A stretch of DNA of 64,000 nt from Gemmatimonadaceae bacterium (lineage in GTDB: Bacteria > Gemmatimonadota > Gemmatimonadetes > Gemmatimonadales > Gemmatimonadaceae), in contig JBBJNV010000021.1 of NCBI GenBank assembly GCA_037721215.1, positions 18,513-82,512 on the forward strand. Reading direction: 5' to 3'. Shown in pieces: positions 8,888 through 17,839 of the stretch (position 1 is the first letter of the stretch; every line of letters begins with the position of its first letter). The notes under the pieces are model-generated. The model worked only from the letters and a program-made list of their open reading frames with translations. It ran no database searches and had not been told where the DNA came from. Both the position numbers and the translations under genes were made by a program.

Positions 8888-9607
8888 TCAGCTCGCCTCG
8901 TCGGCAATCTCATAGAGATCGATCGTCTGATTGATCTCCCCAACGCTGAATGCGTGGCTGACTTTTGACCTGATTGCGAGTCGCGCATCGCGGCACTCCT
9001 CCATGAAGTCAGGCACTCCAATCCGTCCGGGGTCGGCAACGATGGCCATGCCTCCCGGGGCGAGCGAACGCTTGAAGATTCCCGGTAACAACCGCGCATA
9101 TTCTTTCTCGTACAGAACGTCAGACGCGAGGATGAGATCGAGCGAGTTGACGTCGCGTGGAAAGTGTCTCCAGTCGATCATGCGAGCGACCGGGGATTTG
9201 CCAGTGATCCGGAAAGCATTCGCCCGGGTAAAAGCGAGCGCATCCGTGTAATAGTCCGAGGCCGTCATGGCGTAACCGGCAATCATTGCCGCGGTCGTTA
9301 CAAGTCCGACGCCGCAACCAAGCTCCAGGCCACGGCGGGCTGCTTCACCGCGGTCTGTTTTTTTCGCGAAGCCCAGCAGATGCTGCGCCAGAATCGTGGA
9401 CGAGGGCCACACATCGGCCCAATATGGAAGCCGTTCATCCTTTACGAAGTCTTCCTCGCGTATCAAATCGTCGGAGTTTCGCGGCCGCAACATGGAAAAT
9501 GTCCGATCCCCCACGTCGATGTCGCCAGTGACGGTGTCGAAACGACGCTCCAGCGCGCTGACCAGGTCCTGACCATCGAGCGTGGAAAGTTCGTCGGCTG
9601 AGATCAC
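8888..9607 (-). CDS. Class I SAM-dependent methyltransferase, lysine-methyltransferase-like (Methyltransf_16 type)
   Basis: The 239-residue protein starts at GTG 9607, overlapping the moeA stop (GTGA). The SAM-binding motif I is LELGCGVGLVTTAAMIAG, followed by an acidic residue in TASDYYTDAL. The post-motif segment LDLILASDVLYEKEYARLL matches the METTL21/Methyltransf_16 protein-methyltransferase type. The upstream segment RLPYWADVWPSSTILAQHL is also typical. The substrate is unknown; it may methylate a protein. It is last in the long minus-strand operon that begins with gpmI. Confidence 0.75.
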   Translation of the reverse strand: MISADELSTLDGQDLVSALERRFDTVTGDIDVGDRTFSMLRPRNSDDLIREEDFVKDERLPYWADVWPSSTILAQHLLGFAKKTDRGEAARRGLELGCGVGLVTTAAMIAGYAMTASDYYTDALAFTRANAFRITGKSPVARMIDWRHFPRDVNSLDLILASDVLYEKEYARLLPGIFKRSLAPGGMAIVADPGRIGVPDFMEECRDARLAIRSKVSHAFSVGEINQTIDLYEIADEAS

Positions 9608-10872
9608 TGGAGATTGAGTTGCGACGACATCTCCAGACTGTCGCCGAGTGGCAGCGCGCGGTGCACCTCTCCCGGTTGAATGTCCAGATTGTCACCCGGC
9701 AGAATGAGCAGCGCGTTCGCACGCGCCATTGCCGTCACGACCGCGGAGCTCTGCGAGCCTGCGGAGCGCGCGATGAAGCCGCCATCCGTCGTCCGCTCGA
9801 CAATCACACGGAGGAAATGCATGAGGGGTGCAGCGAGCTGAGTCGGGTCAGCGACCACCACGGGAATGGTCCGCCTGAAGAAATGTGTCAACCCGAGCAT
9901 CTTGCGGAGCACCGGACGCACGAAGACCTCGAACGAAACCATTGCAGACACCGGGTTGCCCGACAACCCAAGCCAGGGAGTGCCGTCCAGTATGCCAAAC
10001 GCGAGCGGCGCCCCGGGTCGCATTCTGACTTTCCAGAACAGGAGTTCGCCACCGAGCTCGTCGAAAGCGCGTCGCAAGTGATCGTGATCGCCAACTGACA
10101 CCCCCGCCGATGTCACGATCAGATCGCTGCTTTTCGCCCGTTCGAACTTCGATCGAAGCGACGCTGGCGAGTCATTGGCAATACCGAGGTCGACTGGCGT
10201 GGCACCGGCGTCGCGCACGAGTGCGGCGAGCGTAACGGAATTGGACGACACGATCTTTTCTCCCACCAGCGCTGGAGCGAAGTCCGCCAGCTCGACCAAC
10301 TCGTCGCCCGAGCTGATGAGGGCCACGCGGGGCCGGCGGAAAACTTCGATGTTCCTTACTCCAGCCGACGCGAGAACGCCCAGGTGAGCGACACGGAGCT
10401 CTTCACCCGTGTCAAACAACAGGTCTCCGGCGTGGAAATCCTCGCCAGCCTTCCGGACGTTGCGGCCTCTGTCACGCTGATCACGGATAACGACTATCCG
10501 ACGGCCGTTGTCCGTGTCTTCATGCCGAATCACCGTATCTGCTTCCAGCGGAAGCGGCGCACCCGTCATGATGCGCATCGCTTCACCGTTCTGGAGTGCC
10601 CGTGGCGCGAACTCACCCGCGGCTATCGTCGCGACAACCTGCAGGCGCGTTACTTCCGGAGCCGCGGTTCCCGTGGGGCCGATGGCAGAGAGGTCAACGC
10701 TACGCACCGCGTAGCCATCCATCGATGCGTTGTCCCAGGGGGGGGAGGTAATCGGAGCGACGACCGGTGCCGCAAGAACGCGTCTCGCACCTGCGGCCAG
10801 CTCGATGTTTTCAGATGGCAACCGGTGAATGCGCTCGAGAATACGCGCACTCGCCTCAGCGACGGAAATCAA
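9604..10872 (-). CDS. moeA: Molybdopterin molybdenumtransferase MoeA
   Basis: MoeA inserts molybdate into adenylylated molybdopterin to make molybdenum cofactor. The 422-residue length is normal. Seen motifs: PPWDNASMDGYAVRS near residue 45, the molybdate-site region MTGAPLPLEADTVIRHED, the MogA-like domain with TSAGVSVGDHD, and GLSGNPVSAMVSFEVFVRP. The start is TTG 10872, overlapping the dacB TGA as TTGA. No other Mo-cofactor gene is in the window, although a QueD-type pterin enzyme lies two genes upstream. Downstream coupling to the methyltransferase is by a 4-nt overlap. Confidence 0.95.
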   Translation of the reverse strand: MISVAEASARILERIHRLPSENIELAAGARRVLAAPVVAPITSPPWDNASMDGYAVRSVDLSAIGPTGTAAPEVTRLQVVATIAAGEFAPRALQNGEAMRIMTGAPLPLEADTVIRHEDTDNGRRIVVIRDQRDRGRNVRKAGEDFHAGDLLFDTGEELRVAHLGVLASAGVRNIEVFRRPRVALISSGDELVELADFAPALVGEKIVSSNSVTLAALVRDAGATPVDLGIANDSPASLRSKFERAKSSDLIVTSAGVSVGDHDHLRRAFDELGGELLFWKVRMRPGAPLAFGILDGTPWLGLSGNPVSAMVSFEVFVRPVLRKMLGLTHFFRRTIPVVVADPTQLAAPLMHFLRVIVERTTDGGFIARSAGSQSSAVVTAMARANALLILPGDNLDIQPGEVHRALPLGDSLEMSSQLNLQ

Positions 10873-12242
10873 CTTGTCGGCGAAGCCCTGTAGCCGGCCA
10901 TCATCGCCCCGACTGCGTCCTGAAACCGTGTCACTACGGCAACCGGTACGGTGAAGTGGTTGCTCAGCAAACTGAACACGAGTTGCTCGCCATCGGCAGA
11001 GGTGATGTATCCTGACAGCGACCGGACAAATTCCAGCGTGCCCGTCTTGGCGTGCATGTTGTTTTCCGCGGGTGAGCCTTTCATGCGTGACCGCAGCGTG
11101 CCATCGATACCGGCAATTGGCAGGGAATTATAGAACGCCGAAAAGGCAGTGTCGCGCCGAATGGCTACCAGTACGCGAACCAGTGTTTCAGGTGACACGA
11201 GATTGTGGCGCGACAGGCCGCTCCCATCATAGACCTTGAAGCCAGTTGGCTCGGCGCCCCAGTTCAACAACTGGCGCGAAACCACCGCTGCGCCGCTGTC
11301 AGCTACCCCAACGCCAGTCTGTCGCAACCCCATGGTTTTCAGCAGCAGTTCTCCAATCTGGTTTTGCGACGGTTTCTCAAAGTGGCGTAAAATGTCGCGA
11401 AGTGTCGATGACTGAAACGAATACACCGTATCTATCGCCACCGGGGCAGCAACACTGTCGGAGATCCCACCCGAAACCACAATGCCGCGGCGCGAGAGGG
11501 CAGTGTCCAACGCAGCGAGATACGAGCGGGACGGATTTCGGGTTACAACCGAGACGACAGTGTCCCGCCCGCCAATCGTGATCGTGCTGTCAACGAGCCC
11601 TTCATTATAGAAAAGCTCATCAACCGGAGCGCCGCTGGAACTGGTGAAATCGTCAGCTTCCCAGCCATACCCATAAATGCCGTCCGTAAATACGTTGCCG
11701 CCACTCATGAGCTTTCCCGTTACCCGGCGGATACCTCTCGCCGCGAGCGAATCGGCAACGTCCAGCAGAGCCGTCATCGCCTTGCCCCGCGCTCGGTCGC
11801 TGATCGTCGGATCCCCGTTGCCGATCACAAGCAGGTCACCGTTGACAACGCCATTCACCAGCGATCCTCGTTTTGCAATCGTGGTTCGATAGCGGTACTC
11901 AGGGCCGAGGTGGGTAAGGGCTACTGCCCCGGTAAGAATCTTCTGGTTCGACGCAGGCATGAACAGCTTGCCGGCGTTCAGTGAATAAAGTGTGTCGCTC
12001 GTTCGAGGATTGACGATGAGCACGCCGAGGAATGCGTTTCTGAGATTCGGATCGCGAAGGAGCGAGTCGATCGAAAGCCGAAGACCCTCCCGCGCATTGA
12101 TCACCACGATCGGCACCGGCACCGGCGCGCGTGCAGTTGAAGCTGGGGGAGCGCACGCTGTCGCCAGCAGAGCAAACGCGACGCCGGCCACCCGTCCCAA
12201 AGGCCGCCTTCCGTTGCAATGCAGCATCAATCCTGGCGCCAT
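10869..12242 (-). CDS. dacB: D-alanyl-D-alanine carboxypeptidase/endopeptidase (PBP4, peptidase S13)
   Basis: The 457-residue protein has a lipoprotein-type signal ending LLATAC, then the S13 penicillin-binding fold. Catalytic motifs are all present: SxxK as Ser98-Asn-Gln-Lys101 in PASNQK, SxN as SQN in EKPSQNQIGELL, and KTG in HAKTGTLEFVRSLSGYI. It removes terminal D-Ala or cleaves peptide crosslinks in periplasmic peptidoglycan. The start ATG 12242 overlaps the queD 3' end by 16 nt, and its stop overlaps the moeA start. The lipid anchor is less common for this family but the Cys follows a convincing hydrophobic core. Confidence 0.92.
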   Translation of the reverse strand: MAPGLMLHCNGRRPLGRVAGVAFALLATACAPPASTARAPVPVPIVVINAREGLRLSIDSLLRDPNLRNAFLGVLIVNPRTSDTLYSLNAGKLFMPASNQKILTGAVALTHLGPEYRYRTTIAKRGSLVNGVVNGDLLVIGNGDPTISDRARGKAMTALLDVADSLAARGIRRVTGKLMSGGNVFTDGIYGYGWEADDFTSSSGAPVDELFYNEGLVDSTITIGGRDTVVSVVTRNPSRSYLAALDTALSRRGIVVSGGISDSVAAPVAIDTVYSFQSSTLRDILRHFEKPSQNQIGELLLKTMGLRQTGVGVADSGAAVVSRQLLNWGAEPTGFKVYDGSGLSRHNLVSPETLVRVLVAIRRDTAFSAFYNSLPIAGIDGTLRSRMKGSPAENNMHAKTGTLEFVRSLSGYITSADGEQLVFSLLSNHFTVPVAVVTRFQDAVGAMMAGYRASPTS

Positions 12243-12649
12243 GTTGCGCTCAACGTTTCGTCTTCCGCAATTGTCACGCTGGTTATTCTGATTCCGCCAG
12301 GCAGCGCCGCTTCGACCCGCTCGAATATGAACTTTGCGAGATTTTCGCCAGTCGGGACGAGCGCACCATCTGCAAATTCCGGCACATCGAGATTGATATT
12401 CCGGTGATCGAATCGCTTTCCAACCTCTTTATCGAGAATGCGGTCGAGTAGTCCGAGATCGACAATGAACCCGGTGGTTCCGTCAATCGCCCCCTGCACT
12501 GTGACATCGCAGGTGTAGCTGTGGCCGTGGAAGCTGGGCCACGCACAGGGCCCGAAGGTGGCCTCGTTCGTCTCATCGCTCCACTCGGGACGTCGATACC
12601 GGTGCGCCGCCGCAAAAGAAACACGGCGGGTGAGATATGCATTTGGCAT
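12227..12649 (-). CDS. queD: 6-carboxytetrahydropterin synthase QueD / 6-pyruvoyl-tetrahydropterin synthase family
   Basis: The enzyme converts dihydroneopterin triphosphate to a 6-substituted tetrahydropterin, usually for queuosine precursor synthesis. Zinc ligands are seen in SFAAAHRY and FHGHSY, and the catalytic Cys in FGPCAW precedes the HGH motif. ATG 12649 gives 140 residues and starts at the conserved YLTRRVSFAAAH strand. A TTG at 12703 would add 18 residues and has GAGG 7 nt upstream, so the longer form is possible. It sits between the BON gene and dacB in the gpmI operon. No other queuosine gene is visible. Confidence 0.88.
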   Translation of the reverse strand: MPNAYLTRRVSFAAAHRYRRPEWSDETNEATFGPCAWPSFHGHSYTCDVTVQGAIDGTTGFIVDLGLLDRILDKEVGKRFDHRNINLDVPEFADGALVPTGENLAKFIFERVEAALPGGIRITSVTIAEDETLSATWRQD

Positions 12650-12718
12650 GGAGGTAATGTGCGTTGCCGGGTGTACATCTGCATTAACCCGAACTCCAGT
12701 CAAGGCAATGCCTCGGGG

Positions 12719-13234
12719 CTAGGGCCCGCCGTCTCTTCCAGAATTCCCGGTGTCCTGACTGCCGATACCCTCAGGGGTAGGGCTCTCCGGCGGTATCCAC
12801 GGCACCGCGCCTTCGATCGCCTCGGTGATATCGTACGTCCCGGTCGATTCCTCATCCTCGTCGTCGGCCAGGTGTGCGGATTCAGCCGTGTACTGACTCG
12901 ACGAATCCCCAAGCAGCAGACCTGAGTGCCCATTTTCGTCGGCGAGATGCTCATCGATGTCTTCGGGGCTGACAGCACGGCGCAACTCATCGACCACAAT
13001 CTGATTGTCGACATCGCCGATGCCGATCACATCGGTGAGAACGTGATCGACGATCCTCAGCTCCGAATCAGTTCCGACTCTCCCGGACAAGGTGACGCCA
13101 CCATTCCTTATCTCCACGATGATGTCATCAGCATCGAAGCCATTCTGGGATTCGAGCTGTGCCCGGACGTGCTGCAGCAGCTCGTCATCAGTCATGTTCT
13201 CGAGATCGTCGGTGTTGTCGAAGTCGTCAGCCAC
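12719..13234 (-). CDS. BON-domain protein, acidic, probably cytoplasmic
   Basis: The 171-residue product starts at GTG 13234. A single BON domain occupies about residues 18-87, with the telltale VEIRNGGVTLSGRVGTDSE and DVIGIGDVDNQIVV segments. BON domains usually bind membranes or partner proteins at the envelope, yet no signal peptide or membrane segment is seen. The flanks are strongly acidic (MADDFDNTDDLENMTDDELL; HLADDEDEE) and the C-terminal 80 residues look disordered. It is cotranscribed between an outer-membrane protein gene and queD. Function unknown. Confidence 0.7.
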   Translation of the reverse strand: MADDFDNTDDLENMTDDELLQHVRAQLESQNGFDADDIIVEIRNGGVTLSGRVGTDSELRIVDHVLTDVIGIGDVDNQIVVDELRRAVSPEDIDEHLADENGHSGLLLGDSSSQYTAESAHLADDEDEESTGTYDITEAIEGAVPWIPPESPTPEGIGSQDTGNSGRDGGP

Positions 13235-13273
13235 AATTGCCCCCGCAGGCGGTCGATGGCGCGGTGCGCCGAG

Positions 13274-13969
13274 TCAGCGGAAGAGAAGGTAGGATACACC
13301 CAGCGTCAATGCCGGGTTGCTCTTCCAGAAATTCCGAGCCTGCGAATCTTCGAGGACCGCAGTGTTGTCCGATGATTGTACGTAGTAAGCGGTCGGATAC
13401 TTGATCTGGTAGAAATAGGTTCCTACATCGGCGCGCATCTGGAACCGGCCGCCCGGCACGTACCGCAATCCACCGACGGCGGAAATGGCAAATGTGGTGC
13501 CGAGCCTGTAGGGATCTTCCACCACTTTCTTGCCAGCGTCACTCGCCACCCCAAGACCGCCGTACAACACCGGCACTATTCCATGGAATGTTCGCTGGCC
13601 CGTGACATTCAGGGAGATCCCGGCATCGGCGAGATAGATGGGCCAGCTGCGTGTTCCCAGATTGCGAGTGGCAAGTGGCAGGGTTGGATCAACCGCCGTC
13701 CGGTCGGTCATCGCCTGCGCGACGCGGACCACCAGCTGGGCCGGGCCGCCAACCACCACTTCATATCGAATTCCGGCGATAGGCCCCCCACGCGGCGCAA
13801 CGCCCGCCGGGTCGTCACCGGTGGCGAGATATCCGCCGAAAACGGTTGCCTCGTGCTTGAATTCCAGATCTCTGAACGGGCTGCGCGGGGGTGGATAACC
13901 GACGTCCACCTGTGCCGCGAGGGGTGCAGCAGATAACGAAAGCAGGAACACCAACAACATCTTCTTCAT
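13274..13969 (-). CDS. Putative outer-membrane beta-barrel protein, unknown function
   Basis: The 231-residue protein starts at ATG 13969, overlapping the gpmI stop (ATGA). A clear Sec signal peptide (MKKMLLVFLLSLSAAPLAAQ) is followed by alternating-hydrophobicity strands rich in Gly and aromatic residues. The C-terminus LTLGVSYLLFR ends close to an aromatic, as outer-membrane barrels usually do. It resembles small OmpA-barrel-like or outer-membrane beta-barrel domain proteins, but no diagnostic family motif was recognised. Confidence 0.6.
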   Translation of the reverse strand: MKKMLLVFLLSLSAAPLAAQVDVGYPPPRSPFRDLEFKHEATVFGGYLATGDDPAGVAPRGGPIAGIRYEVVVGGPAQLVVRVAQAMTDRTAVDPTLPLATRNLGTRSWPIYLADAGISLNVTGQRTFHGIVPVLYGGLGVASDAGKKVVEDPYRLGTTFAISAVGGLRYVPGGRFQMRADVGTYFYQIKYPTAYYVQSSDNTAVLEDSQARNFWKSNPALTLGVSYLLFR

Positions 13970-15534
13970 GGAACCTCTCCAAGTTGGATGCCGGTCATTT
14001 CCGGCGGCTGCTCGATGCCAAGCATTGTTAATATAGTTGGCCCTACATCACACAAAGCTCCACCGCTGCGCATGGCCGACAGACGTTCATCATTCACAAC
14101 GACGAATGGCACAGGGTTGGTAGTGTGCGCTGTATGCGGACCGCCGGTGCCGGGGTCGATCATCATCTCGGCGTTACCATGATCGGCAGTAATCAGCAAC
14201 CGCACACCCGCCGCCTCGGCTGCCTTCAGCACGCGTGCGAGGCTTCGGTCGACAGTCTCGACCGCTTTGAGCGTGGCGGGTAGTGATCCGCTGTGTCCAA
14301 CCATATCAGCGTTCGCATAGTTGCAAAGCATGAAGTCGTGAGTTTTTCCGGCGATAGCGTTGCAGAGCACGTCGGTTACGCCCGCGGCGCTCATCTCCGG
14401 CATGAGATCGTAGGTAGCAACCTTCTGACTGGCGACCAGGATCCGCTCTTCACCCGCATAAGGGGTCTCTTCGCCGCCGTTGAAGAAATAAGTCACATGC
14501 GGATACTTCTCCGTTTCCGCTGTTCGCAACATCGACCGCCCGCGATCGGCTAACACCTCGGCTAAGATGCGCGCCATGGATTGCGGGGCGAACGCCACTG
14601 GCAGTCCGAGTGTGTCGTCGTATGACGTGAGCGTTGTGACGCTGACCCTGGGACGGTTCGTGATGCTGAAGCCCGCGAAGTCGGGATCGACCAGGGCGCG
14701 GACCAGCTGACGCATCCGGTCCGAGCGATAGTTGAAGCAGATCATCGAGTCACCGTCCCTCATCCGGGTGCTCGAACCATCCATGCCCGCGATGCAAACC
14801 GGCTGGATGAACTCGTCGGTGATGCGGGCATCGTATGCCGCGCGAACCATGGCAGGGGCACTCGCCGCGCGCATTCCCGCGCCCTCGACGATCGTGCGGT
14901 ACGCGAGCTCGGTGCGCGACCAGCGGCGGTCACGATCCATGGCGTAGTAGCGTCCCGACACGCTTGCGATATGGGCGATGCCGCGACCCCGCGAGGCATT
15001 ACTGTTGTCGCCGATGTACGCGAGCAAGTCTCCGACGTACCCGAGGCCGGACTTGGGCAAAGTATCGCGACCGTCAGTAAAAGCATGGATCGCAATGCGG
15101 GGGACGCTTTCCTGAACCGCGAGATCTATCAGAGCGAACAAGTGGCTGTCGATGGCATGGACGCCGCCATCGCCGATGAGCCCTGTCAGATGAAGCGTGC
15201 CGCCGGACGCTCTCGCAACGCGACAGGCTTCGACAAGAGCGGCATTTCTGAAAAAAGATCTATCGGCGATGGATGCCGATATTCTGACCAGATCCTGCAT
15301 TACAATACGCCCGGAGCCGAGGTTGAGATGACCAACCTCGCTGTTGCCCATCTGGCCCTCCGGAAGTCCCACACGGAGCCCGGAGGCATCGAGCAGCGTC
15401 CTCGCCGGGCTCTTCCACAGGGAGTCCCATGTCGGCGTATCAGCGAGCGCAATGGCGTTGCCGTCGACTGCCTCACGGTGTCCCCATCCGTCGAGGACTA
15501 TCAGCGCGACGGGGCGGGACGTGTCGTAAACCAT
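13966..15534 (-). CDS. gpmI: 2,3-bisphosphoglycerate-independent phosphoglycerate mutase
   Basis: The enzyme interconverts 3- and 2-phosphoglycerate in glycolysis and gluconeogenesis using two Mn ions. At 522 residues it has the usual length. The N-terminal metal motif ALIVLDGWG is present, then MGNSEVGHLNLGSGR holding the phosphoserine, the 2-PG-binding HAFTDGRDT, and the C-terminal metal ligands in NYANADMVGHSG and LITADHGNAEMM. ATG 15534 opens a seven-gene minus-strand run with little spacing down to 8888; no clear promoter was recognised upstream. Confidence 0.96.
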   Translation of the reverse strand: MVYDTSRPVALIVLDGWGHREAVDGNAIALADTPTWDSLWKSPARTLLDASGLRVGLPEGQMGNSEVGHLNLGSGRIVMQDLVRISASIADRSFFRNAALVEACRVARASGGTLHLTGLIGDGGVHAIDSHLFALIDLAVQESVPRIAIHAFTDGRDTLPKSGLGYVGDLLAYIGDNSNASRGRGIAHIASVSGRYYAMDRDRRWSRTELAYRTIVEGAGMRAASAPAMVRAAYDARITDEFIQPVCIAGMDGSSTRMRDGDSMICFNYRSDRMRQLVRALVDPDFAGFSITNRPRVSVTTLTSYDDTLGLPVAFAPQSMARILAEVLADRGRSMLRTAETEKYPHVTYFFNGGEETPYAGEERILVASQKVATYDLMPEMSAAGVTDVLCNAIAGKTHDFMLCNYANADMVGHSGSLPATLKAVETVDRSLARVLKAAEAAGVRLLITADHGNAEMMIDPGTGGPHTAHTTNPVPFVVVNDERLSAMRSGGALCDVGPTILTMLGIEQPPEMTGIQLGEVP

Positions 15535-15611
15535 TGTTGCTCACTGCGTGTAAGAGTGTACGTTAGGAACCGTCGAACCAAATGTAGCCCCACCAAATAC
15601 CCCGACCAGCG

Positions 15612-16187
15612 TTGCGCCTTTTTCTTGCTGCCGTTCCGGTGTTGCTGGCGTTCCCCATGTCTGCACAGGAGAACGTGTTGCACACAGCGACCCGCGCCAC
15701 CGTCGTTCGTCCGGCTCCGCCGGCAGGCTCCTCGCCCGGAGGGTTGCTGGGTCAGATTGCCAAAGGCACTCAGGTTGAAGTGCTTGCGCGCGAGCGTGAC
15801 TGGGTGAGAATTCGCCTCGAAGGCTGGGTGCGCGAAGGGGATGTCATTATAGCCGACAGCAGTGTGCGGCCGCTCAGCGGGGCTGACATACGGAATAATC
15901 CCGCGGCTGCACGCGGCAAGCTGGTTCGATGGGAGATTGAAGCAGTGTCACTTCAGACAGCAGATCCGCTGAGGTCTGGTCTGGTTGCCGGGGAGCACTA
16001 TATCCTTGCGCTGGGGCCGGGCGCAGAGAAGACCCTTGTCTACATGGCAGTGCCGCCTTCGCTGCTTGCGGCGGCACGCAGCCTCGCACCGATGTCGCCG
16101 GTTACTGTCACGGCACGCGTGCGAAACGGTCGCAGCGAGCCAGCCGGCGTACCGATACTCGATCTTCAAAGCCTAACCCGACGATAA
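15612..16187 (+). CDS. Secreted SH3-like-domain protein
   Basis: The 191-residue product begins at TTG 15612, giving the signal peptide MRLFLAAVPVLLAFPMSAQ. Residues 40-80 resemble a bacterial SH3 domain: a repeated VEVLARERDWVRIRLEGWV motif ends in the typical GWV. The remainder (RGKLVRWEIEAVSLQTAD onward) is unassigned. Extracellular SH3-like domains often bind peptidoglycan, and an L,D-transpeptidase and an M15 peptidase lie downstream. It abuts the next gene (TAA then ATG). No strong ribosome site was found, so the start is tentative. Confidence 0.6.
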   Translation: MRLFLAAVPVLLAFPMSAQENVLHTATRATVVRPAPPAGSSPGGLLGQIAKGTQVEVLARERDWVRIRLEGWVREGDVIIADSSVRPLSGADIRNNPAAARGKLVRWEIEAVSLQTADPLRSGLVAGEHYILALGPGAEKTLVYMAVPPSLLAAARSLAPMSPVTVTARVRNGRSEPAGVPILDLQSLTRR

Positions 16188-16874
16188 ATGGAAATCCGTT
16201 CCGACAAGCAGCCAGGTTCGACTCCGCCTTCCGACAGTGACGCTGGGCGCCGTGACCCGTCCAAAGGGGAGCGGGGTGATCGCCGCCGCGGCGGGTGGCG
16301 CGATTTTCGGAGAAGTTACCCCGGATTCGTCCTGACTCTCGTATTCGCTCTCGTCGCGCTGCTCAGTGTAAGTGGGTTTCTGTTCTACAAGCGGGGCGTA
16401 TACGAGGCCGAAGTTGTGCGATTGCGCGCAGGCATGACCGATAATGAACGGGCGCGCACGGACGCGATCGTCGCCGCGGAGGAGAACAAGGCGCGCATCG
16501 CGCTCGAGCTGGCACGCAGACAGGCGAAGATTGAAAAGAATCTGCACCTCTCCGTGGCCATCGATAGCGGCAAGATTTTTCTGGAGAGAGATGGCGCGGT
16601 GCTCCGGGAAATGCAGGCTGCCTTCGGTGCCGAGACTGCCGCCGGATCCGGGGGCGATTCGCCTCCCGTAGTGATTCCACGGGGTCAAAAGACCATCGCC
16701 GGCGTCTCTGGGAACGCGATCACGCTGGACGGTGGCACTGTGATCTCTGCCGCGAGTGGTCCGCTAGCAACCGACTCTTCTACGATCGCGCCCGGCAATG
16801 TACGAATCGGCCTCGCTGACATGAAGGCGATAGTGCCGAACCTCAGCCCGGGCATGCGGGTATACTTCTATTGA
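16188..16874 (+). CDS. Membrane-anchored coiled-coil protein, unknown function
   Basis: The 228-residue protein has a basic, Gly/Arg-rich cytoplasmic N-terminus. One transmembrane helix follows ([20 protein letters not shown], about residues 47-66). After it a charged heptad-like stretch ([20 protein letters not shown]) suggests a coiled coil. A small beta-rich C-terminal region ends in [12 protein letters not shown]. The ending resembles that of the L,D-transpeptidase next door (GTPVYIY), which may be chance. No family recognised; it probably acts at the periplasmic face of the inner membrane with its neighbours. Confidence 0.6.
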   Translation: MEIRSDKQPGSTPPSDSDAGRRDPSKGERGDRRRGGWRDFRRSYPGFVLTLVFALVALLSVSGFLFYKRGVYEAEVVRLRAGMTDNERARTDAIVAAEENKARIALELARRQAKIEKNLHLSVAIDSGKIFLERDGAVLREMQAAFGAETAAGSGGDSPPVVIPRGQKTIAGVSGNAITLDGGTVISAASGPLATDSSTIAPGNVRIGLADMKAIVPNLSPGMRVYFY

Positions 16875-16908
16875 CGCACCGCACACTACCGACGACAGGG
16901 GCTACCTG

Positions 16909-17769
16909 ATGGGAATTGCCAACACGATAACGCATGGCGGGAAGTGGGTATGGGGAACGCTTCTGGCGTTCACGGCGGTAGCGGCGGGTACCGCAATGCT
17001 GTTGACGCAAACCGCCGAGGTGCGCTATCAGCGCGACGTAAACCGCATGGTCTTCAACGACAATCTCGGTGTACTCGAGGAAGTGAAAGCCAGGCTCGGT
17101 ACGTCCGAAGACAGCCTCAATCAACTCGTGGCAGGGAATCCGGCGGTACCGGCCGATCAGCCGTATATCGTGGTCAGCATCGAAGAACGGGAGCTCTGGT
17201 TCAAGCGTGGCGATCAGCTGCTTTTCCATACACAGGTTGCGACCGGCAGCGGAAAGACGCTGGTAGGCAAGGGCGGCGGTGGAGGGCAGTGGAAATTCGA
17301 AACACCGCGCGGACGGCTGAAGGTTCAGGCCAAGGAAGTCGATCCGGCATGGGTACCGCCCGACTGGCATTTTCTGGAACAGGCAAACAAGCGCGGTCTC
17401 GGGCTGGTAAAGATGAGTCGCGGAATGACGATTCCGTCCTCCGATGGGTCGGTGGTAAGGGTGAGCGGTTCCGAAATCGTCAAGCGATATGCGGACGGCA
17501 ACGAGGTTGCCCTGGAAGCAACCGACGGCCGGGAGATCGTCGTCAACGGCAACATCATCGTTCCGCCATTCGGCACGAACCAGCGGCGTTATAAAGGTGT
17601 CCTTGGCACGCGCCGGCTCGTCCTTGGTGATGGTTATGCATTGCACGGAACGAACAAGCCGGAATCGATTGGCCAGGCGGTCAGTCACGGCTGTGTACGC
17701 TTGCGGAACGAAGACATTGAAAAGTTGTACGAAATGGTCCCCGTTGGTACGCCCGTTTACATCTATTGA
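16909..17769 (+). CDS. L,D-transpeptidase (YkuD family)
   Basis: The 286-residue enzyme has an N-terminal membrane anchor ([19 protein letters not shown]), a linker, and a YkuD catalytic domain. The active-site signature is plain: HGTNKP, then [19 protein letters not shown], containing the catalytic His and Cys. Family enzymes make 3-3 peptidoglycan crosslinks or attach proteins to peptidoglycan. The domain starts with the beta-strand [13 protein letters not shown] and ends with VGTPVYIY, as expected. It sits in an envelope gene cluster beside an M15-type peptidase, 34 nt after the coiled-coil gene. Confidence 0.9.
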   Translation: MGIANTITHGGKWVWGTLLAFTAVAAGTAMLLTQTAEVRYQRDVNRMVFNDNLGVLEEVKARLGTSEDSLNQLVAGNPAVPADQPYIVVSIEERELWFKRGDQLLFHTQVATGSGKTLVGKGGGGGQWKFETPRGRLKVQAKEVDPAWVPPDWHFLEQANKRGLGLVKMSRGMTIPSSDGSVVRVSGSEIVKRYADGNEVALEATDGREIVVNGNIIVPPFGTNQRRYKGVLGTRRLVLGDGYALHGTNKPESIGQAVSHGCVRLRNEDIEKLYEMVPVGTPVYIY

Positions 17770-17839
17770 GCGATGCGCGGGCGATGCGGTGCGTAATGCG
17801 GAGTTCGCCGCCAGCAGTCGCCCGCGCTAGTTTCTGACA

